In this document: in pieces, positions 8,987 through 19,183 of the stretch | Layout of the letters: each line of letters begins with the position of its first letter | Position numbering within the stretch: position 1 is the first letter of the stretch | The notes under the pieces: generated by a model | What the model was told of the DNA's origin: nothing | What the model saw: the letters and a program-made list of their open reading frames with translations, nothing else | Databases searched by the model: none | Program-made: the position numbers and the translations under genes | DNA from: Cellvibrionaceae bacterium | Lineage (GTDB): Bacteria; Pseudomonadota; Gammaproteobacteria; Pseudomonadales; Cellvibrionaceae | Reading direction: 5' to 3' | DNA length: 64,000 nucleotides | Assembly (NCBI GenBank): GCA_024707385.1 | Contig: JANPZW010000009.1 | Coordinates: forward strand, 310,001 to 374,000

Positions 8987-11160
8987 TTATTCGACAAATT
9001 TCGCATCGTTTATGGAGTTTCGATAGCTGCAGCTATGCGCCACTGCCCAGGTGTGCTCCTGCGCATTCAACACAGCGCAGGACAAAACTGCGCCGGCGAT
9101 ATTCATGCGATGCATCGCCAGGCCGATTTTCTGTGGCGTGGTATCACGAAAACGGGTGACCAGCATATTGATGCCGGCCTGCGTACCAATCACACAAGCG
9201 TCGGCGCGCTGCAAAACAGCGGCGGTGTCGAGTAGTACCAGATCAAAATTCCCGGATACGGCCGATAAAAGCTCCGCAAATCGCTGCCCTGCCAGCAATT
9301 CGCCAGGATTGGCAGGCGTACTGCCACAAGCGAGGTAAAAGAGATTCGGAATTCCGGCTAAGGGTCTGATCACATCCGCCAGAATTTTGCCGTCGGTGAG
9401 AAATTCGCTCAATCCGGGTTCTGCGCTTTCACGAAATACGCGGTGTACGCTTCCCTGATGCATATCGGAATCCACCACCAGCACACGCTTGCCCAACTGG
9501 GCGAACAACACCGCCAGATTGACCACCACAAACGTCTTGCCGTCGCCCTGCTCCGGACTCGTAACAGCGATACAACGATTGCTCGCTGTCGACAGGCGCT
9601 TGGCCACAGCCGCGCGCAGGACACGCAGAGCTTCTGCCGCCGGATCCTGCGCGTGATTTACCGCCAGCGCGGACACCGAGGTTGATTTGCGCTGCATTCT
9701 GGCTTGCTGGAGTGAGCGCGGAATATTCGTCAGAACATCCAGACCAAACTTTTCCAGCTCCGCCTGCGTCTCTATGCCATTGCGAAACTGGTCGCGTAAC
9801 AGCACCAGTCCGGACGATAAAACCAATCCCGCAAGCGTCGACAACACCAGAAGCAATTTTTTATCCGGCGACACCGGACGGGGATATACCGAGGCATTAT
9901 CGAGGATATGCACATTGCCGGCGGTGCTCGCCTCTGCGATCTGCATTTCCTGCACTTTATTGCGCAGCTGCACGTAAATCTGCTGACTCACGGATATATC
10001 CCGCTCAAGACGCAGCACTTCCTGCTGGGTTTCCGGCAGCGCTTCAATTTTATTTTCTATGCCGGATTTCTGTTTGCGCAGCTGTTCTTTTTTCTCCAGC
10101 AGCGCCTCATAAGTGGGGTGACTGGGCATAAAGCGGCGGGATATTTCCGCCTCGGAAAATTCCAGCTCATTGAGTTGCGCTTCAATATTCACCAGACGCT
10201 GCAGGACGGATTGAGTCTCCAGCGAGAGGTTGACGCTTTCGCGGCCCGCCCGGTAGGAATTGAGACGGCTCTTCCGCCTTGCCCAACTCGGTTTGCACCA
10301 AAGGCACCTGCTCGTTGAGGAAGCGCAGTGTCGCCCGCGCTTCCTCGGACTGGCGTTGCACATTTTGCGAAACATAAATATCGGCGATGGTCTGCAATCC
10401 GGTTTCAGCGAATTCCGGATCCGTATCGAGCAGACTCCAATATAGAATCCGCGTGTCGCGCCCCTGCTCCACGATACTCAGATTGCTTTTCAATTCGGCG
10501 ATGGCCACAGAGCGGTGCTGAGACTGCAACCGGAACTTGGTTCCGGAAGGCGCGCTGACTTCTTCGACCGCCAGATTGATTGCGCCTTCGCGAAACTCGG
10601 ATGCCTCGCCGACACGGCCATATCCCAAATGTTCTTTTTCCAGATAAAGGGCGTAACTTGTCGGATCCAGCACCACCAGCTCAAATGTTTTACCGAGATA
10701 ATGCGCATCAACCGTCAGGGTCGATACGTTGATCGATTCCTGCGCCCAAACGTAATGACTGCCGGCAAAAAAAATCCGGTCGGAGCATTCCCCGGCGAAC
10801 GAGAAAATCCCCGATCAAAGGCAGACGCACAGGCTCCACGATCAAGGTCAGACCGAGAATATCAACTGCGCGCCCGAGCACACCCCGCGAGCGGATGATT
10901 TCAATTTCGGACTGGGAGGGAGGTTGCTTGCCGAGCAGGCTGGTCACTTCATCGAGCGGATTGGCGGTGCGTGAAGACTCGATCTGCACCAGCGCGTCCG
11001 CGCGATAAACCGGCGGCGCCAGCACTGCATAGCTGGCGCCGATGAAAGTCGTCACCAGCGTGCTGGCGATGATGATCCATTTATGATCAATCAAAATACC
11101 GCATAGACGGTCTAAATCGATTCCGCTGCTAGCGGAAGCTGGACTGGTTTTTTGGGACAT
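8987..11160 (-). CDS. wzc: Wzc-like chain-length determinant with BY-kinase domain, two frameshifts
   Basis: This gene is read in three frames that together make one protein of about 724 residues, a normal Wzc length. Part 1 (to about 10770) holds the first membrane segment and the Wzz motif APPVYRADALVQIESS. Part 2 (to about 10268) is the periplasmic stretch. Part 3 has the coiled region, the second membrane segment after PVSPDKK, Walker A (SPEQGDGKTFVVVNLA), Walker A' (VLVVDSDMHQGS) and a Walker-B-like VLLDTAAVL. The shifts are at the A8 run 10767-10774 and at GG 10267-10268; in each, removing one base restores the frame. The family controls chain length and export with Wza. The C-terminal tail has a single tyrosine rather than the usual Tyr cluster. 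The start is taken as the ATG at 11160, preceding MSQKTSP. Confidence 0.87.
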
Positions 11161-11208
11161 GTCGCAACCTGAATCCAATTAAAAAAGACCTGCATAACGC
11201 CGGCCGAC

Positions 11209-12402
11209 TTACTCGTCGTTCGATATATCATCGATATTTCGACCAATCTGGGAGATCTGATAGATCGTGCTCAACGAAGGCAGGAGCTGACCCAGAACCC
11301 GGTTCCAGCGTGATACTGGCGCTGCGGTGACATACACCACATCCATTGGCTGAAGCATAAATTCTGAGCCAATAACAAAGGACGCGGCATTGCGCGCATT
11401 TAATTGATAAACCGTTGCGAATTTATCGCTCTGTGGCGGATTGCGGCGCACTACGAAAATTCCGGAGGCGTTGGCCGTGCCTTCACGTATTCCGCCCGCC
11501 TGGGCTATGGCATTGGTTAGGGAGACACGGCTGTTGCCCATGGCAAGCGCAAGCGGACGATTGACTTCGCCCATTACGTGAACCTGTTGTGTGGCGGCAT
11601 CAGGCACATGCAGCACATCACCATCCTGCAGCAGGAAATTCCGCGTCCGGTCCCCAAGGGTCAACATTTCATAAATCGACAGACGCTGCTCCCGGCCGTT
11701 GCGGGTCAGAATCACTTCGTGCCAGTTCGCATTCTGCCCAAGGCCTCCCACCGCGCTTATCGCATCGAGAATCCTGATCGGCACATTGGTAATTCGCAGA
11801 CTGCCGGGCCGCGAGACATGGCCTGTCACATAAACCTTGCGCGCGTTGAATTCCGCTACTCGCACTTCCACTTGAGGGTCCGCGATAAAGCGACTCAAGC
11901 GGCTTTGAATTTCGCTGCGCACATCCCGTGTAGTGCGCCCGGCTACCTGTACCACGCCAATATAGGGGTAAAAGATCGTACCGTCCGAATGCACCACGTT
12001 GCCGGATTCGGCCGCACTGCGCTCATGGCCTGCGGGAATAGTGAGCTCTGGGTGATCGTATACAATCACCGTCAGAATATCGCCAGGTCCAATTAAATAA
12101 TCATATTTCCAAGAACTATCTGTGGTCGGAACCTCCGCTTGATTTGTCACCGCGCGGGCATCGGCGCGCAAGCGTTCGAGCAAGCGCAAATCAATCGGCG
12201 CTATATCAATAAGCCCGTCCAAAGCGCCGGACTTGGCTTTATAGCGGATATGTCCGCCCGGTGCGGAGACGCACGCAGACAAGCACAGCACCAGCACCAA
12301 TCCCGTTAAAAAACGGCCCGTTAAAGCACGGCCCGTTACCGTTAAAACATGGAAAGTCCGACCGCGAGCGCACGGCATATCAATTGAAAATAGTTCTTTC
12401 AT
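11209..12402 (-). CDS. wza: Wza-type outer-membrane polysaccharide export lipoprotein
   Basis: This 397-residue protein has an N-terminal hydrophobic segment ending in the lipobox LSAC (Cys44), so it is probably lipidated and outer-membrane bound. The Poly_export domain begins at YLIGPGDILTVIVYDHPEL, and SLBB-type domains follow (VYVTGHVSRPGSLRI; VHVMGEVNRPLAL). Wza oligomers form the channel that releases the polymer, working with Wzc. The gene heads the leftward operon; wzc starts 48 bases later. The sequence before the signal peptide carries a short DNA duplication (ACGGCCCGTTA twice, near 12314-12338) that encodes repeated TGR/LTG residues. The true start may be Met9 or further in. Confidence 0.92.
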   Translation of the reverse strand: MKELFSIDMPCARGRTFHVLTVTGRALTGRFLTGLVLVLCLSACVSAPGGHIRYKAKSGALDGLIDIAPIDLRLLERLRADARAVTNQAEVPTTDSSWKYDYLIGPGDILTVIVYDHPELTIPAGHERSAAESGNVVHSDGTIFYPYIGVVQVAGRTTRDVRSEIQSRLSRFIADPQVEVRVAEFNARKVYVTGHVSRPGSLRITNVPIRILDAISAVGGLGQNANWHEVILTRNGREQRLSIYEMLTLGDRTRNFLLQDGDVLHVPDAATQQVHVMGEVNRPLALAMGNSRVSLTNAIAQAGGIREGTANASGIFVVRRNPPQSDKFATVYQLNARNAASFVIGSEFMLQPMDVVYVTAAPVSRWNRVLGQLLPSLSTIYQISQIGRNIDDISNDE

Positions 12403-13327
12403 CTCGGTAACTCGGTTTTCCTAGGGATCAGGTCCTGACAGGCCGCCCGGAGCAGCACTTGTGCGTATTGTTGCCCGCCCCGCCGCAATAGACATAAAGA
12501 TGAACAAGCGCAGAGCACGCAATCACTTGCAAGCATGGGTGACGGGGGCGGGAAATTCAGTATCAGCGTTCTGCAGCGTGGTTATTGTCTTTATTAGCCG
12601 CCACGCATCTTCGCATATTTGCCGCTCGAATCCACATAAAGCGGCGCGATTTTGATACTTTGTGGAGCTGGTTACAAGTCTCTTTCGAAATGGATCCAGA
12701 GCTAAAGCCAATTACTTCACAAGATTATCAGGACCAATACCGGAAAGTTCATTTAATAACCAAACAGATCAAACATTGTCTTCTCAATCCTCGATAAAGA
12801 CCAATTTATGATCTGGCGATTTTTTATTCCGGCAAAAACTGTTCGCATGTTGTTCTATATGGGATGTTGTAAAACAATTTTTCTTTCTTGCTTCTCCAGA
12901 ATGTGATCATATTGGCGCCAGCAAGCTTGTCCCAGCGATACGCACTATTTATCATGTTCCGCGAAAACTTATAGACACCAGTCGCGATCGCATTATCAGA
13001 ACAAGCAAATAAAAATAAGCAAAGAATCAGTGACTGACTATGAATCGATTGAGTAACCTATTTTCAACCTGCAAGCTTTTTGTCCACGCATTTGCCTTTG
13101 ACGGCAGCAGTGGACAGAAAATAGCCGCCCGTCTGTATCGCAGGAATTGATCCGCACTTCGCAGTGGTCGAACGAAATTCATACAGATCTATTATCCGTA
13201 AGCAGGTTCGTGCACACACAAAATCTTGTGAAGTACGCATAGCAACATTGCTGCGGAAAACCGGATGAAACTGGGATGCCTGACCCTCGGTTTTTCTGGA
13301 CCTACAATTAACGGCGGCCTTAATACT
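12403..13327. other. long divergent intergenic region of the polysaccharide locus
   Basis: About 925 bases lie between the divergent wza operon and the dehydratase gene. The reading frames here are short, show no recognisable domain and have poor start contexts, so I call no gene. The stretch from about 12700 to 13050 is AT-richer than its surroundings and must carry promoters for both directions. I see no JUMPstart/ops element of the enteric type and no clear riboswitch. Confidence 0.6.
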
Positions 13328-15334
13328 ATGCAAAGCGTCCACAAGGAAACCTACCTCGCTGTCCGCTTGAATCGTCTTTTTTATTTGTCGCGCACAAAGA
13401 AAAGACTGATCCAGCTAAGCGTCGACGCTATCCTGATTGTGCTGAGTTTTCTCTGCGCTATGCTGCTGCGGCTGGATGGTTGGGAATTTCTCCAGGATTG
13501 GGCCGAACTACTGATACTGTGTGTCTCTATCCCGATAAGTCTTTCTATTTTTGTTCGCCTGGGTTTTTATCGCGCTGTCATTCGTTATATGACTCACCGG
13601 GCAATAAAAACACTGCTGGCCGGTGTAGCGGCCTCCGCATTTTCTCTCGCCCTCATAGGCACCTTGTTCGCGGCGCCCATGCCGCGTTCAGTTCCGTTCA
13701 TCTATGCCATGATCGCCGTCATCACCATCGGCGGGATTCGACTAGTTTTGCGCATAGCCTATCTGCATGGGCAAAAGCACTATAAAAAGCGGGTTGTCAT
13801 TTATGGCGCGGGCGCAGCGGGATGTCAGCTCGCCGCCTCCCTTCTCGAAGGCAGAGAACATCAGCCCATGGCATTTGTCGACGACGCCAAACATCTGCAC
13901 CGCTCGTCAATACATGGCTTGGAAGTTTATCCCCCTGCCCGCCTGCCGGAATTGATCTGCAATTACGGCATCGAAAAAATTCTGCTCGCCATACCCAGTG
14001 CCAGTCTCGGCCGGCGACGGCAAATTCTCGCATCGCTCGAGGCCTACGATATTCCCGTACAGACCATACCCGGCATAGCGGACGTGATCGCCGGCAAGGC
14101 CAGAATCGGCGAAATTCGCGATGTCTCGGAAGAGGACCTGCTGGGTCGCGATCCAGCGCCTGCCAACCCTTTGCTCATGGGCGCAAAAATATTCGATAAG
14201 GTGGTAATGGTGACCGGCGCAGGCGGCTCGATCGGCAGTGAGCTGAGCCGGCAGATTTTACGTCAGCGGCCACGCCAATTGATTCTGCTCGAACTTTCCG
14301 AATACGCGCTCTACAGCATCGAGCAGGACCTGCAACAAATTGCCCAGCGGGAAAATATTCAAGTCCCCGTGAAAGCCCTGCTGGGCTCTGTCCAGCACGG
14401 CCAGCGGATGGAAACAATTATGAAAACCTTTGCCGTGCAGACGGTGTATCACGCTGCCGCGTACAAACATGTGCCGCTGGTCGAGCACAACATGGTTGAA
14501 GGAATTCTCAACAATGTGTTCGGCACATTGCAAACGGCCGAGGCTGCGGTGGCAGCAGGTGTTGAGACTTTCGTGCTGGTGTCCACCGACAAAGCCGTGC
14601 GGCCCACCAATGTTATGGGGGCCACCAAACGTCTGGCGGAACTGGTTTGCCAAGCGTTGGCAAAAAAGCAGACGAAAACCCGTTTCTCCATGGTGAGATT
14701 CGGCAATGTGCTCGGCTCTTCCGGTTCTGTTGTGCCGCTGTTTCGCCGCCAGATCCAGGCCGGTGGCCCGGTGACGGTTACGCATCCGGAAATCACCCGT
14801 TATTTCATGACGGTGCCGGAGGCGGCGCAGCTGGTGATTCAGGCGGGCTCAATGGCCAAAGGGGGCGATGTGTTCGTTCTGGATATGGGGGAGCCCGTGA
14901 AAATTGCTGAGCTGGCTGAACATATGATTCGACTTTCCGGGCTGGAACCTATACTGCCGGGCAAATCCAGAGACGCCGGACATCATGCGCGGGGGGATAT
15001 CGAAATCGTTTACACCGGATTGCGTCCGGGTGAAAAGCTGTATGAAGAGCTGCTCATCGGCGACAACGTGCAGAAAACGTCCCACCTGCGGATCATGACC
15101 GCGCACGAAGTTTCCTGGCCATGGGTTCAACTTGAAGAATTACTGAACAGATTATTGGCGGCATGCCGGGCGACGAATCACGCCGATATCCGCAAGCTGC
15201 TCCTGGAGGCGCCACTCGCGTATGCACCTCAGGGCGAGATTGTGGATCTTGTCTGGTTGAGAAAACAGGATACGAAAGCCGCAGGCGAACTGCCTAAACC
15301 CGCTTATGCCGCGGAATTGTTGACGGAGGCTTGA
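13328..15334 (+). CDS. membrane-bound nucleotide-sugar 4,6-dehydratase (WbpM/CapD/PglF type)
   Basis: A protein of about 668 residues. Four hydrophobic segments fill the first 150 residues, and a CoA-binding-like Rossmann domain follows (VVIYGAGAAGCQLAASLLEG, residues about 155). The SDR domain begins at VMVTGAGGSIGSELSRQIL, residues about 297. It has YHAAAYKHVPLVE and STDKAVRPTNVMGATKR, where Met replaces the usual Tyr of the YxxxK pair, a trait of this subfamily. The C-terminal RPGEKLYEELL is also diagnostic. These enzymes convert UDP-GlcNAc to the UDP-4-keto-6-deoxy sugar. The start is placed at the ATG before QSVHKE; an upstream ATG at 13265 is possible but adds an atypical tail. It is divergent from the wza operon and supplies a substrate for the DegT enzyme. 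Confidence 0.92.
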   Translation: MQSVHKETYLAVRLNRLFYLSRTKKRLIQLSVDAILIVLSFLCAMLLRLDGWEFLQDWAELLILCVSIPISLSIFVRLGFYRAVIRYMTHRAIKTLLAGVAASAFSLALIGTLFAAPMPRSVPFIYAMIAVITIGGIRLVLRIAYLHGQKHYKKRVVIYGAGAAGCQLAASLLEGREHQPMAFVDDAKHLHRSSIHGLEVYPPARLPELICNYGIEKILLAIPSASLGRRRQILASLEAYDIPVQTIPGIADVIAGKARIGEIRDVSEEDLLGRDPAPANPLLMGAKIFDKVVMVTGAGGSIGSELSRQILRQRPRQLILLELSEYALYSIEQDLQQIAQRENIQVPVKALLGSVQHGQRMETIMKTFAVQTVYHAAAYKHVPLVEHNMVEGILNNVFGTLQTAEAAVAAGVETFVLVSTDKAVRPTNVMGATKRLAELVCQALAKKQTKTRFSMVRFGNVLGSSGSVVPLFRRQIQAGGPVTVTHPEITRYFMTVPEAAQLVIQAGSMAKGGDVFVLDMGEPVKIAELAEHMIRLSGLEPILPGKSRDAGHHARGDIEIVYTGLRPGEKLYEELLIGDNVQKTSHLRIMTAHEVSWPWVQLEELLNRLLAACRATNHADIRKLLLEAPLAYAPQGEIVDLVWLRKQDTKAAGELPKPAYAAELLTEA

Positions 15335-16570
15335 TCAATCCCGCGGTGGCGACACTTTCAAACCGCGGTAAACATCGAAGTCATCGAAGCGCGATTTCAC
15401 TGTGGATGACGGCGACCATTCTGCCGAGCTGCCTCCGAAAAAAGTGGCAAACAGAAGCTTCTGCACTTCCGTATCAACACCGTCTATTGCCCGCAGCTTC
15501 ACATTCGCGCGCGTAACGACCTGAGCACCATCAACATATAAAGTAATCTGCCCATCACTTAGCGTTGGCGAATTTAATTTCACATATAACGATATGTCGT
15601 ACCAGCGCCCCGTTTGGAAGCGGAAACTATACGACTTGGCTCCATTGCCGCAACTGTCGGCCAGCTCCTGATCATAGTAATAGATGCTGATGCCGCCTTC
15701 CGGCAACCACATCAAGCGCACGCTCCAATTGCCGGGGCCGCCCTCCGTACATCCGGTTACCGGAAATTTCGGTCCCAGACCGGGAAGCTTTCCACCTCTG
15801 GCAAAATCAAATCCGTTTTCAAAAAAAACTTTGTAGTTGAGCGTATAACTTTCCCCAGGAGCGAATTCGCGGATAAACAGCAGGCGCGGACTGCCAATCG
15901 ACGTGGGAATATAAGTCGCGCTTAAATAATGATTGCTGGAATCGTCGCTCGCTGCGATCAGCAGATTCTCGTTGTCAGAGTTGCTGCGTCGTTCATACGT
16001 GCTGCCCACCGGCTCATCATCAAAATCAATCGTCAGCACCGGATCTTCATCTAAGTTGGCCTGCACTTGGTTGCTGGGCGCACTTTCGACGCCGCCTGCG
16101 GCTACCGCCGTCACCACCGCGTAATAAACATCATCGCCAAAGCCGTCAAATATCAATTCCGGCACAACCGTGCGCAGCCAGCGAATGCCAGTATCACTCG
16201 GAGCTACGCCAGCGGCGGTTGAATAATAAAGAATATATTCCGCCGCGTTGGCTACCGGGCTCCAGGTGTAGACGACTTTGCCATCCACCACCTCAGCCTG
16301 CAGGTTTTGCGGCGCGGATGGAATCACCACTCCCGAGGAACTGCTGGAAGAGCTGGCGCCGGATGAACTCGATGAGTTGGAGGATGAGCTTGAGCTACTG
16401 GACGAGCTGCTATTCGACGAACTGCTACGCCCCGGAGCGCCGCCTTGCGGTTCCTGAATAATGGTCGTGGGTGGACTGACCGCGTTCGCCGCCTTGGCTG
16501 AGTGATCCTTACTGGAGGAGCAGGCACCAGTGACAATAATCACACCAGCAAGAACGCAAATACGGAACAT
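15335..16570 (-). CDS. polyserine lipoprotein with Fn3-like and polysaccharide-lyase-14-like domains
   Basis: The signal peptide ends with a lipobox in VIIVTGACSSS, so the protein is probably lipidated. A serine-rich linker follows (interrupted by N, G and A). Next comes a fibronectin-III-like module (about 90 residues, from PSAPQNLQAEVVDGKVVYTW) and then a C-terminal domain of about 230 residues. The last carries GGKLPGLGPKF, SVRLMWLPEGG and a closing RFDDFDVYRG, which resemble PL14 family alginate/glucuronan lyases. The protein would act at the cell surface or in the periplasm and could trim the polymer made by the adjacent cluster. Its stop codon abuts the stop of the dehydratase gene with no spacer. 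The start at 16570 gives a clean signal peptide; a longer frame to 16636 exists. The exact substrate is unknown. Confidence 0.8.
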   Translation of the reverse strand: MFRICVLAGVIIVTGACSSSKDHSAKAANAVSPPTTIIQEPQGGAPGRSSSSNSSSSSSSSSSSNSSSSSGASSSSSSSGVVIPSAPQNLQAEVVDGKVVYTWSPVANAAEYILYYSTAAGVAPSDTGIRWLRTVVPELIFDGFGDDVYYAVVTAVAAGGVESAPSNQVQANLDEDPVLTIDFDDEPVGSTYERRSNSDNENLLIAASDDSSNHYLSATYIPTSIGSPRLLFIREFAPGESYTLNYKVFFENGFDFARGGKLPGLGPKFPVTGCTEGGPGNWSVRLMWLPEGGISIYYYDQELADSCGNGAKSYSFRFQTGRWYDISLYVKLNSPTLSDGQITLYVDGAQVVTRANVKLRAIDGVDTEVQKLLFATFFGGSSAEWSPSSTVKSRFDDFDVYRGLKVSPPRD

Positions 16571-16786
16571 CAATTTCACCACCCAACGCGCCCTAAGGTT
16601 GATTCCCGGCGAGGCGGAACCACCAGAAGCCAACAAAAAAGCGAATTCTCAATATATAACGGGAACACCCCAGAGGGTCTGCTGTAAAAAAGTATAGTGA
16701 GAGGAAGGGACCCGTCAAAGCTGTTGATCAGGATACCAATGGACTTGATTTATTCTTCAACGCAATCGTCTCGGCTCAAAATCACC

Positions 16787-16815
16787 TTTTTATTGCCGTC
16801 ACGGCAATAAAAAAA
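16787..16815 (-). terminator. stem-loop terminator downstream of aroA
   Basis: TTTTTATTGCC pairs with GGCAATAAAAA around a GTCAC loop, giving an 11-bp perfect stem with T-rich ends on both strands. It lies about 180 bases beyond the aroA stop and could also act on rightward transcripts. Confidence 0.7.
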
Positions 16816-16857
16816 GCGCACTAATTTTTTCTGAATAACAGGATAGATTGTGCGCCG

Positions 16858-16941
16858 ATTTGTTAGCCTCAGTGCATTTTGTTAGCACCGGCCATTTTTG
16901 CTAACGCCAGCACATTTTGTTAACGCAGCACATTTGTTAAC
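16858..16941. repeat. five-copy 18-bp degenerate tandem repeat
   Basis: Copies of ATTT(T)TGTTA(G/A)C begin at 16858, 16876, 16894, 16914 and 16932, so the period is 18 (once 20). The third copy is the variant ATTTTTGCTAAC. The last copy contains the palindrome TTTGTTAACAAA. The array lies between the aroA stop and its terminator and codes for nothing recognisable. Confidence 0.75.
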
Positions 16942-16992
16942 AAAAGCACCTTGTCATTTGCCAAATCGGATCGCCTTTACAGCGCAGGACGA

Positions 16993-18282
16993 TCATCGTC
17001 CTGCGGTGACTTGGGCAAATTCCGCAAAATAATCCGGAAAAGTTTTAGACGTGCATTTGGGATCGTTGATGGTGATGGGTGCATCGCCAAACGCCGCCAG
17101 TGAAAAACACATGGCCATGCGGTGATCGTTGTAGGTATCTATGGCGGCGGATTGGATTTTTGCCGGCGGTGTGATGCGGATGTAATCCTCACCCTCTTCC
17201 ACTTCGGCGCCGACCTTGCGCAATTCCGTCGCCATGGCGGCGAGGCGGTCCGTCTCTTTTACGCGCCAGTTGTAGACATTGCGAATACAGGTGGGGCCTT
17301 CCGCGAACAGGGCTGTGGTCGCAATGGTCATGGCCGCATCCGGGATGTGATTCAAATCCACATCAACGCCGCGCAATTTCCCCTTGCCGGTCACCCGGAT
17401 CCAATAATCGCCGTATTCGACTTCCGCGCCCATCAGACGCAGAACTTCCGCAAACTTGGCGTCACCCTGCACGCTGGCAGAACCGGTGCCGTTCACCTTT
17501 ATAGGACCACCTCCAATCGCCGCAGCAGCCAGGAAGTAGGACGCGGAAGAGGCGTCGCCTTCGACCATGATCTCACCGGGAGATTGATAGGTCTGACCAC
17601 CGCGCACGGAGAAGGTCTGATAGTTGTTGTTCTCCACCACCACACCAAACCGGCGCATGCTATCCAGGGTGATATCGATATAGGGCTTGGACACCAGCTC
17701 GCCTTCCACGCGGATCAGCAGATCTGAGGCAAGCAGCGGTGCAACCATCAGCAGCGCCGTGAGGTATTGGCTGGAGACGTTGCCCTTGATGCCCACTTCA
17801 CCACCGGCCAGAGATTTGCCGCGAATCACCAGGGGCGGGTAACCGTTCTGCAGCTGATAGGTGATGTCCGCACCGAGGCCGCGCATGGCATCTACCAAGT
17901 CGCCGATGGGGCGCTCGTACATGCGCGGCTCGCCGGTGATGGTAAAGGTGCCTTCGCTGATGCACAGAGCTGCGGTCAGCGGGCGAACCGCAGTGCCCGC
18001 ATTGCCTAGGAACAGCTCCTGCGGCTGCGCCGCCTTGAATACCCCACCCGCGCCCTGCAGCACACAGGTTTTGCGGTCGTCACTGAGCTTGTAGGCAATG
18101 CCGAGCTGGCGCAGCGCCGTGAGCATATGCCTCACGTCATCGCTGTCGAGCAGATTGGTGACGGTGGTAGTGCCGCGGGCCAGAGCGGCCAGCAGCAGAA
18201 TACGGTTGGACAGGCTCTTGGAGCCGGGGAGCGTAACTTCGCCGCGGGCGGTCTTGCGCGGCTGTAAAACCAGTTGTTCCAT
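16993..18282 (-). CDS. aroA: 3-phosphoshikimate 1-carboxyvinyltransferase (EPSP synthase)
   Basis: This 429-residue protein is full length for AroA. It joins phosphoenolpyruvate to shikimate-3-phosphate in the cytoplasm, the sixth step of the shikimate route to aromatic amino acids. Visible signatures are [18 protein letters not shown] at the N-terminus, the [14 protein letters not shown] loop, and [16 protein letters not shown]. Near the end come [16 protein letters not shown] and [13 protein letters not shown]. It stands alone here, with a stem-loop and a repeat array downstream. The active-site loop is GNAGTAVR with Gly96-type spacing, as in class I enzymes. Confidence 0.97.
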   Translation of the reverse strand: MEQLVLQPRKTARGEVTLPGSKSLSNRILLLAALARGTTTVTNLLDSDDVRHMLTALRQLGIAYKLSDDRKTCVLQGAGGVFKAAQPQELFLGNAGTAVRPLTAALCISEGTFTITGEPRMYERPIGDLVDAMRGLGADITYQLQNGYPPLVIRGKSLAGGEVGIKGNVSSQYLTALLMVAPLLASDLLIRVEGELVSKPYIDITLDSMRRFGVVVENNNYQTFSVRGGQTYQSPGEIMVEGDASSASYFLAAAAIGGGPIKVNGTGSASVQGDAKFAEVLRLMGAEVEYGDYWIRVTGKGKLRGVDVDLNHIPDAAMTIATTALFAEGPTCIRNVYNWRVKETDRLAAMATELRKVGAEVEEGEDYIRITPPAKIQSAAIDTYNDHRMAMCFSLAAFGDAPITINDPKCTSKTFPDYFAEFAQVTAGR

Positions 18283-18641
18283 GGGCGTGCGTACTTTCTT
18301 GTGGGTCGAAATGGGAGAAAGGCGGTCATTCTAGCCGGATACGACGGCGATTGCCTGGAGAAATTCCTCAGCCGGAACCGGGTTCTCCAAGCCGCTGCAG
18401 ACCAGCGGAAGCCGCACTCAGGACAATGCTTTGGCGATTTACCCGTACATGGTTTAGGCTACCCGGCTTTGTCGGGTATCCGCCGATCGTCGCTCGGACT
18501 GAGCGGCCTGAGAAGGGCTGCAATCCAGATGGGTAGACTGGACCATTGGGATGTGGCGATGCGGTAAAACCAGGGCTTTCAGATCCACCTGTGCGTTGCA
18601 CAGCAAAATAACCATCAATGTGAAAATCCCTTAGGAGTTTT
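18283..18641. other. intergenic region upstream of aroA and DUF2214 gene
   Basis: I find no convincing gene here. It must hold the divergent promoters of aroA (leftward) and the DUF2214 gene (rightward). A ribosome-binding site TAGGAG sits at 18632-18637, just before the ATG at 18642. Confidence 0.5.
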
Positions 18642-19080
18642 ATGACCACTGATCTTTTTTGTCCGTTATTTCCATTTTCTCGGCATTTTCGCCATGTTTG
18701 CCATGCTCACGGTTCAGCATATGCAACTCAAAGGACAGGTGGCTGCCGGCGGCATGAAAAAAATCGCCGTGCTCGACGCCGCCTACGGAGTCGCCGCCCT
18801 GGTGGTATTGCTGTGCGGTCTCGGTTTGTGGCTTTGGGTTGGCAAACCAGCTGGCTTTTACAGCCATAACTGGGTCTTCCACACCAAAATCACCCTGTTT
18901 GTTCTGGTTGGCATTTTGTCTATTATGCCCACCCTCTTTATTTTGAAAAATCGCAAAAATCCAGGCCCGGTGACTGTTCCTAAGTCCATCGTGATGATCA
19001 TTCGCATGGAACTGTTGTTGCTCTGCATAATCCCTCTGCTTGCTATTCTTATGGCAAACGGCGTCGGCTACACACGTTGA
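18642..19080 (+). CDS. DUF2214 family membrane protein, frameshifted near start
   Basis: A small integral membrane protein of about 145 residues with four hydrophobic segments. Translation from the ATG at 18642, preceded by TAGGAG, runs into the wrong frame after 6 codons. Deleting one T from the T6 run 18655-18660 gives MTTDLFVRYFHFLGIFAMFA and then continues in the frame that ends at 19080. The body has VLDAAYGVAALVVLLCGLGL, WVFHTKITLFVLVGILSIMP and MIIRMELLLLCIIPLLA, as in DUF2214. The function of this family is not known. It converges on the bd oxidase operon across a shared terminator. Confidence 0.78.
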
Positions 19081-19143
19081 TCGCAATTCATCAATAACAG
19101 CGCATATCTATAACCGCTACATCATTCAATGAGCAGCAGAACG

Positions 19144-19170
19144 AAAGCGCACCTCCAGGTGCGCTTTTTT
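19144..19170. terminator. bidirectional terminator between DUF2214 gene and cydB
   Basis: AAAGCGCACCT and AGGTGCGCTTT form an 11-bp perfect stem with a CC loop, with a T6-T7 tract on the plus side. It serves the rightward DUF2214 gene and probably the leftward cyd operon. Confidence 0.85.
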
Positions 19171-19183
19171 TATGTCTCACGTT

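Noticed and set aside
12523..13342. Several frames of 60-90 residues in the divergent polysaccharide intergenic region
   Set aside because: Poor start contexts, no domain, no codon support.
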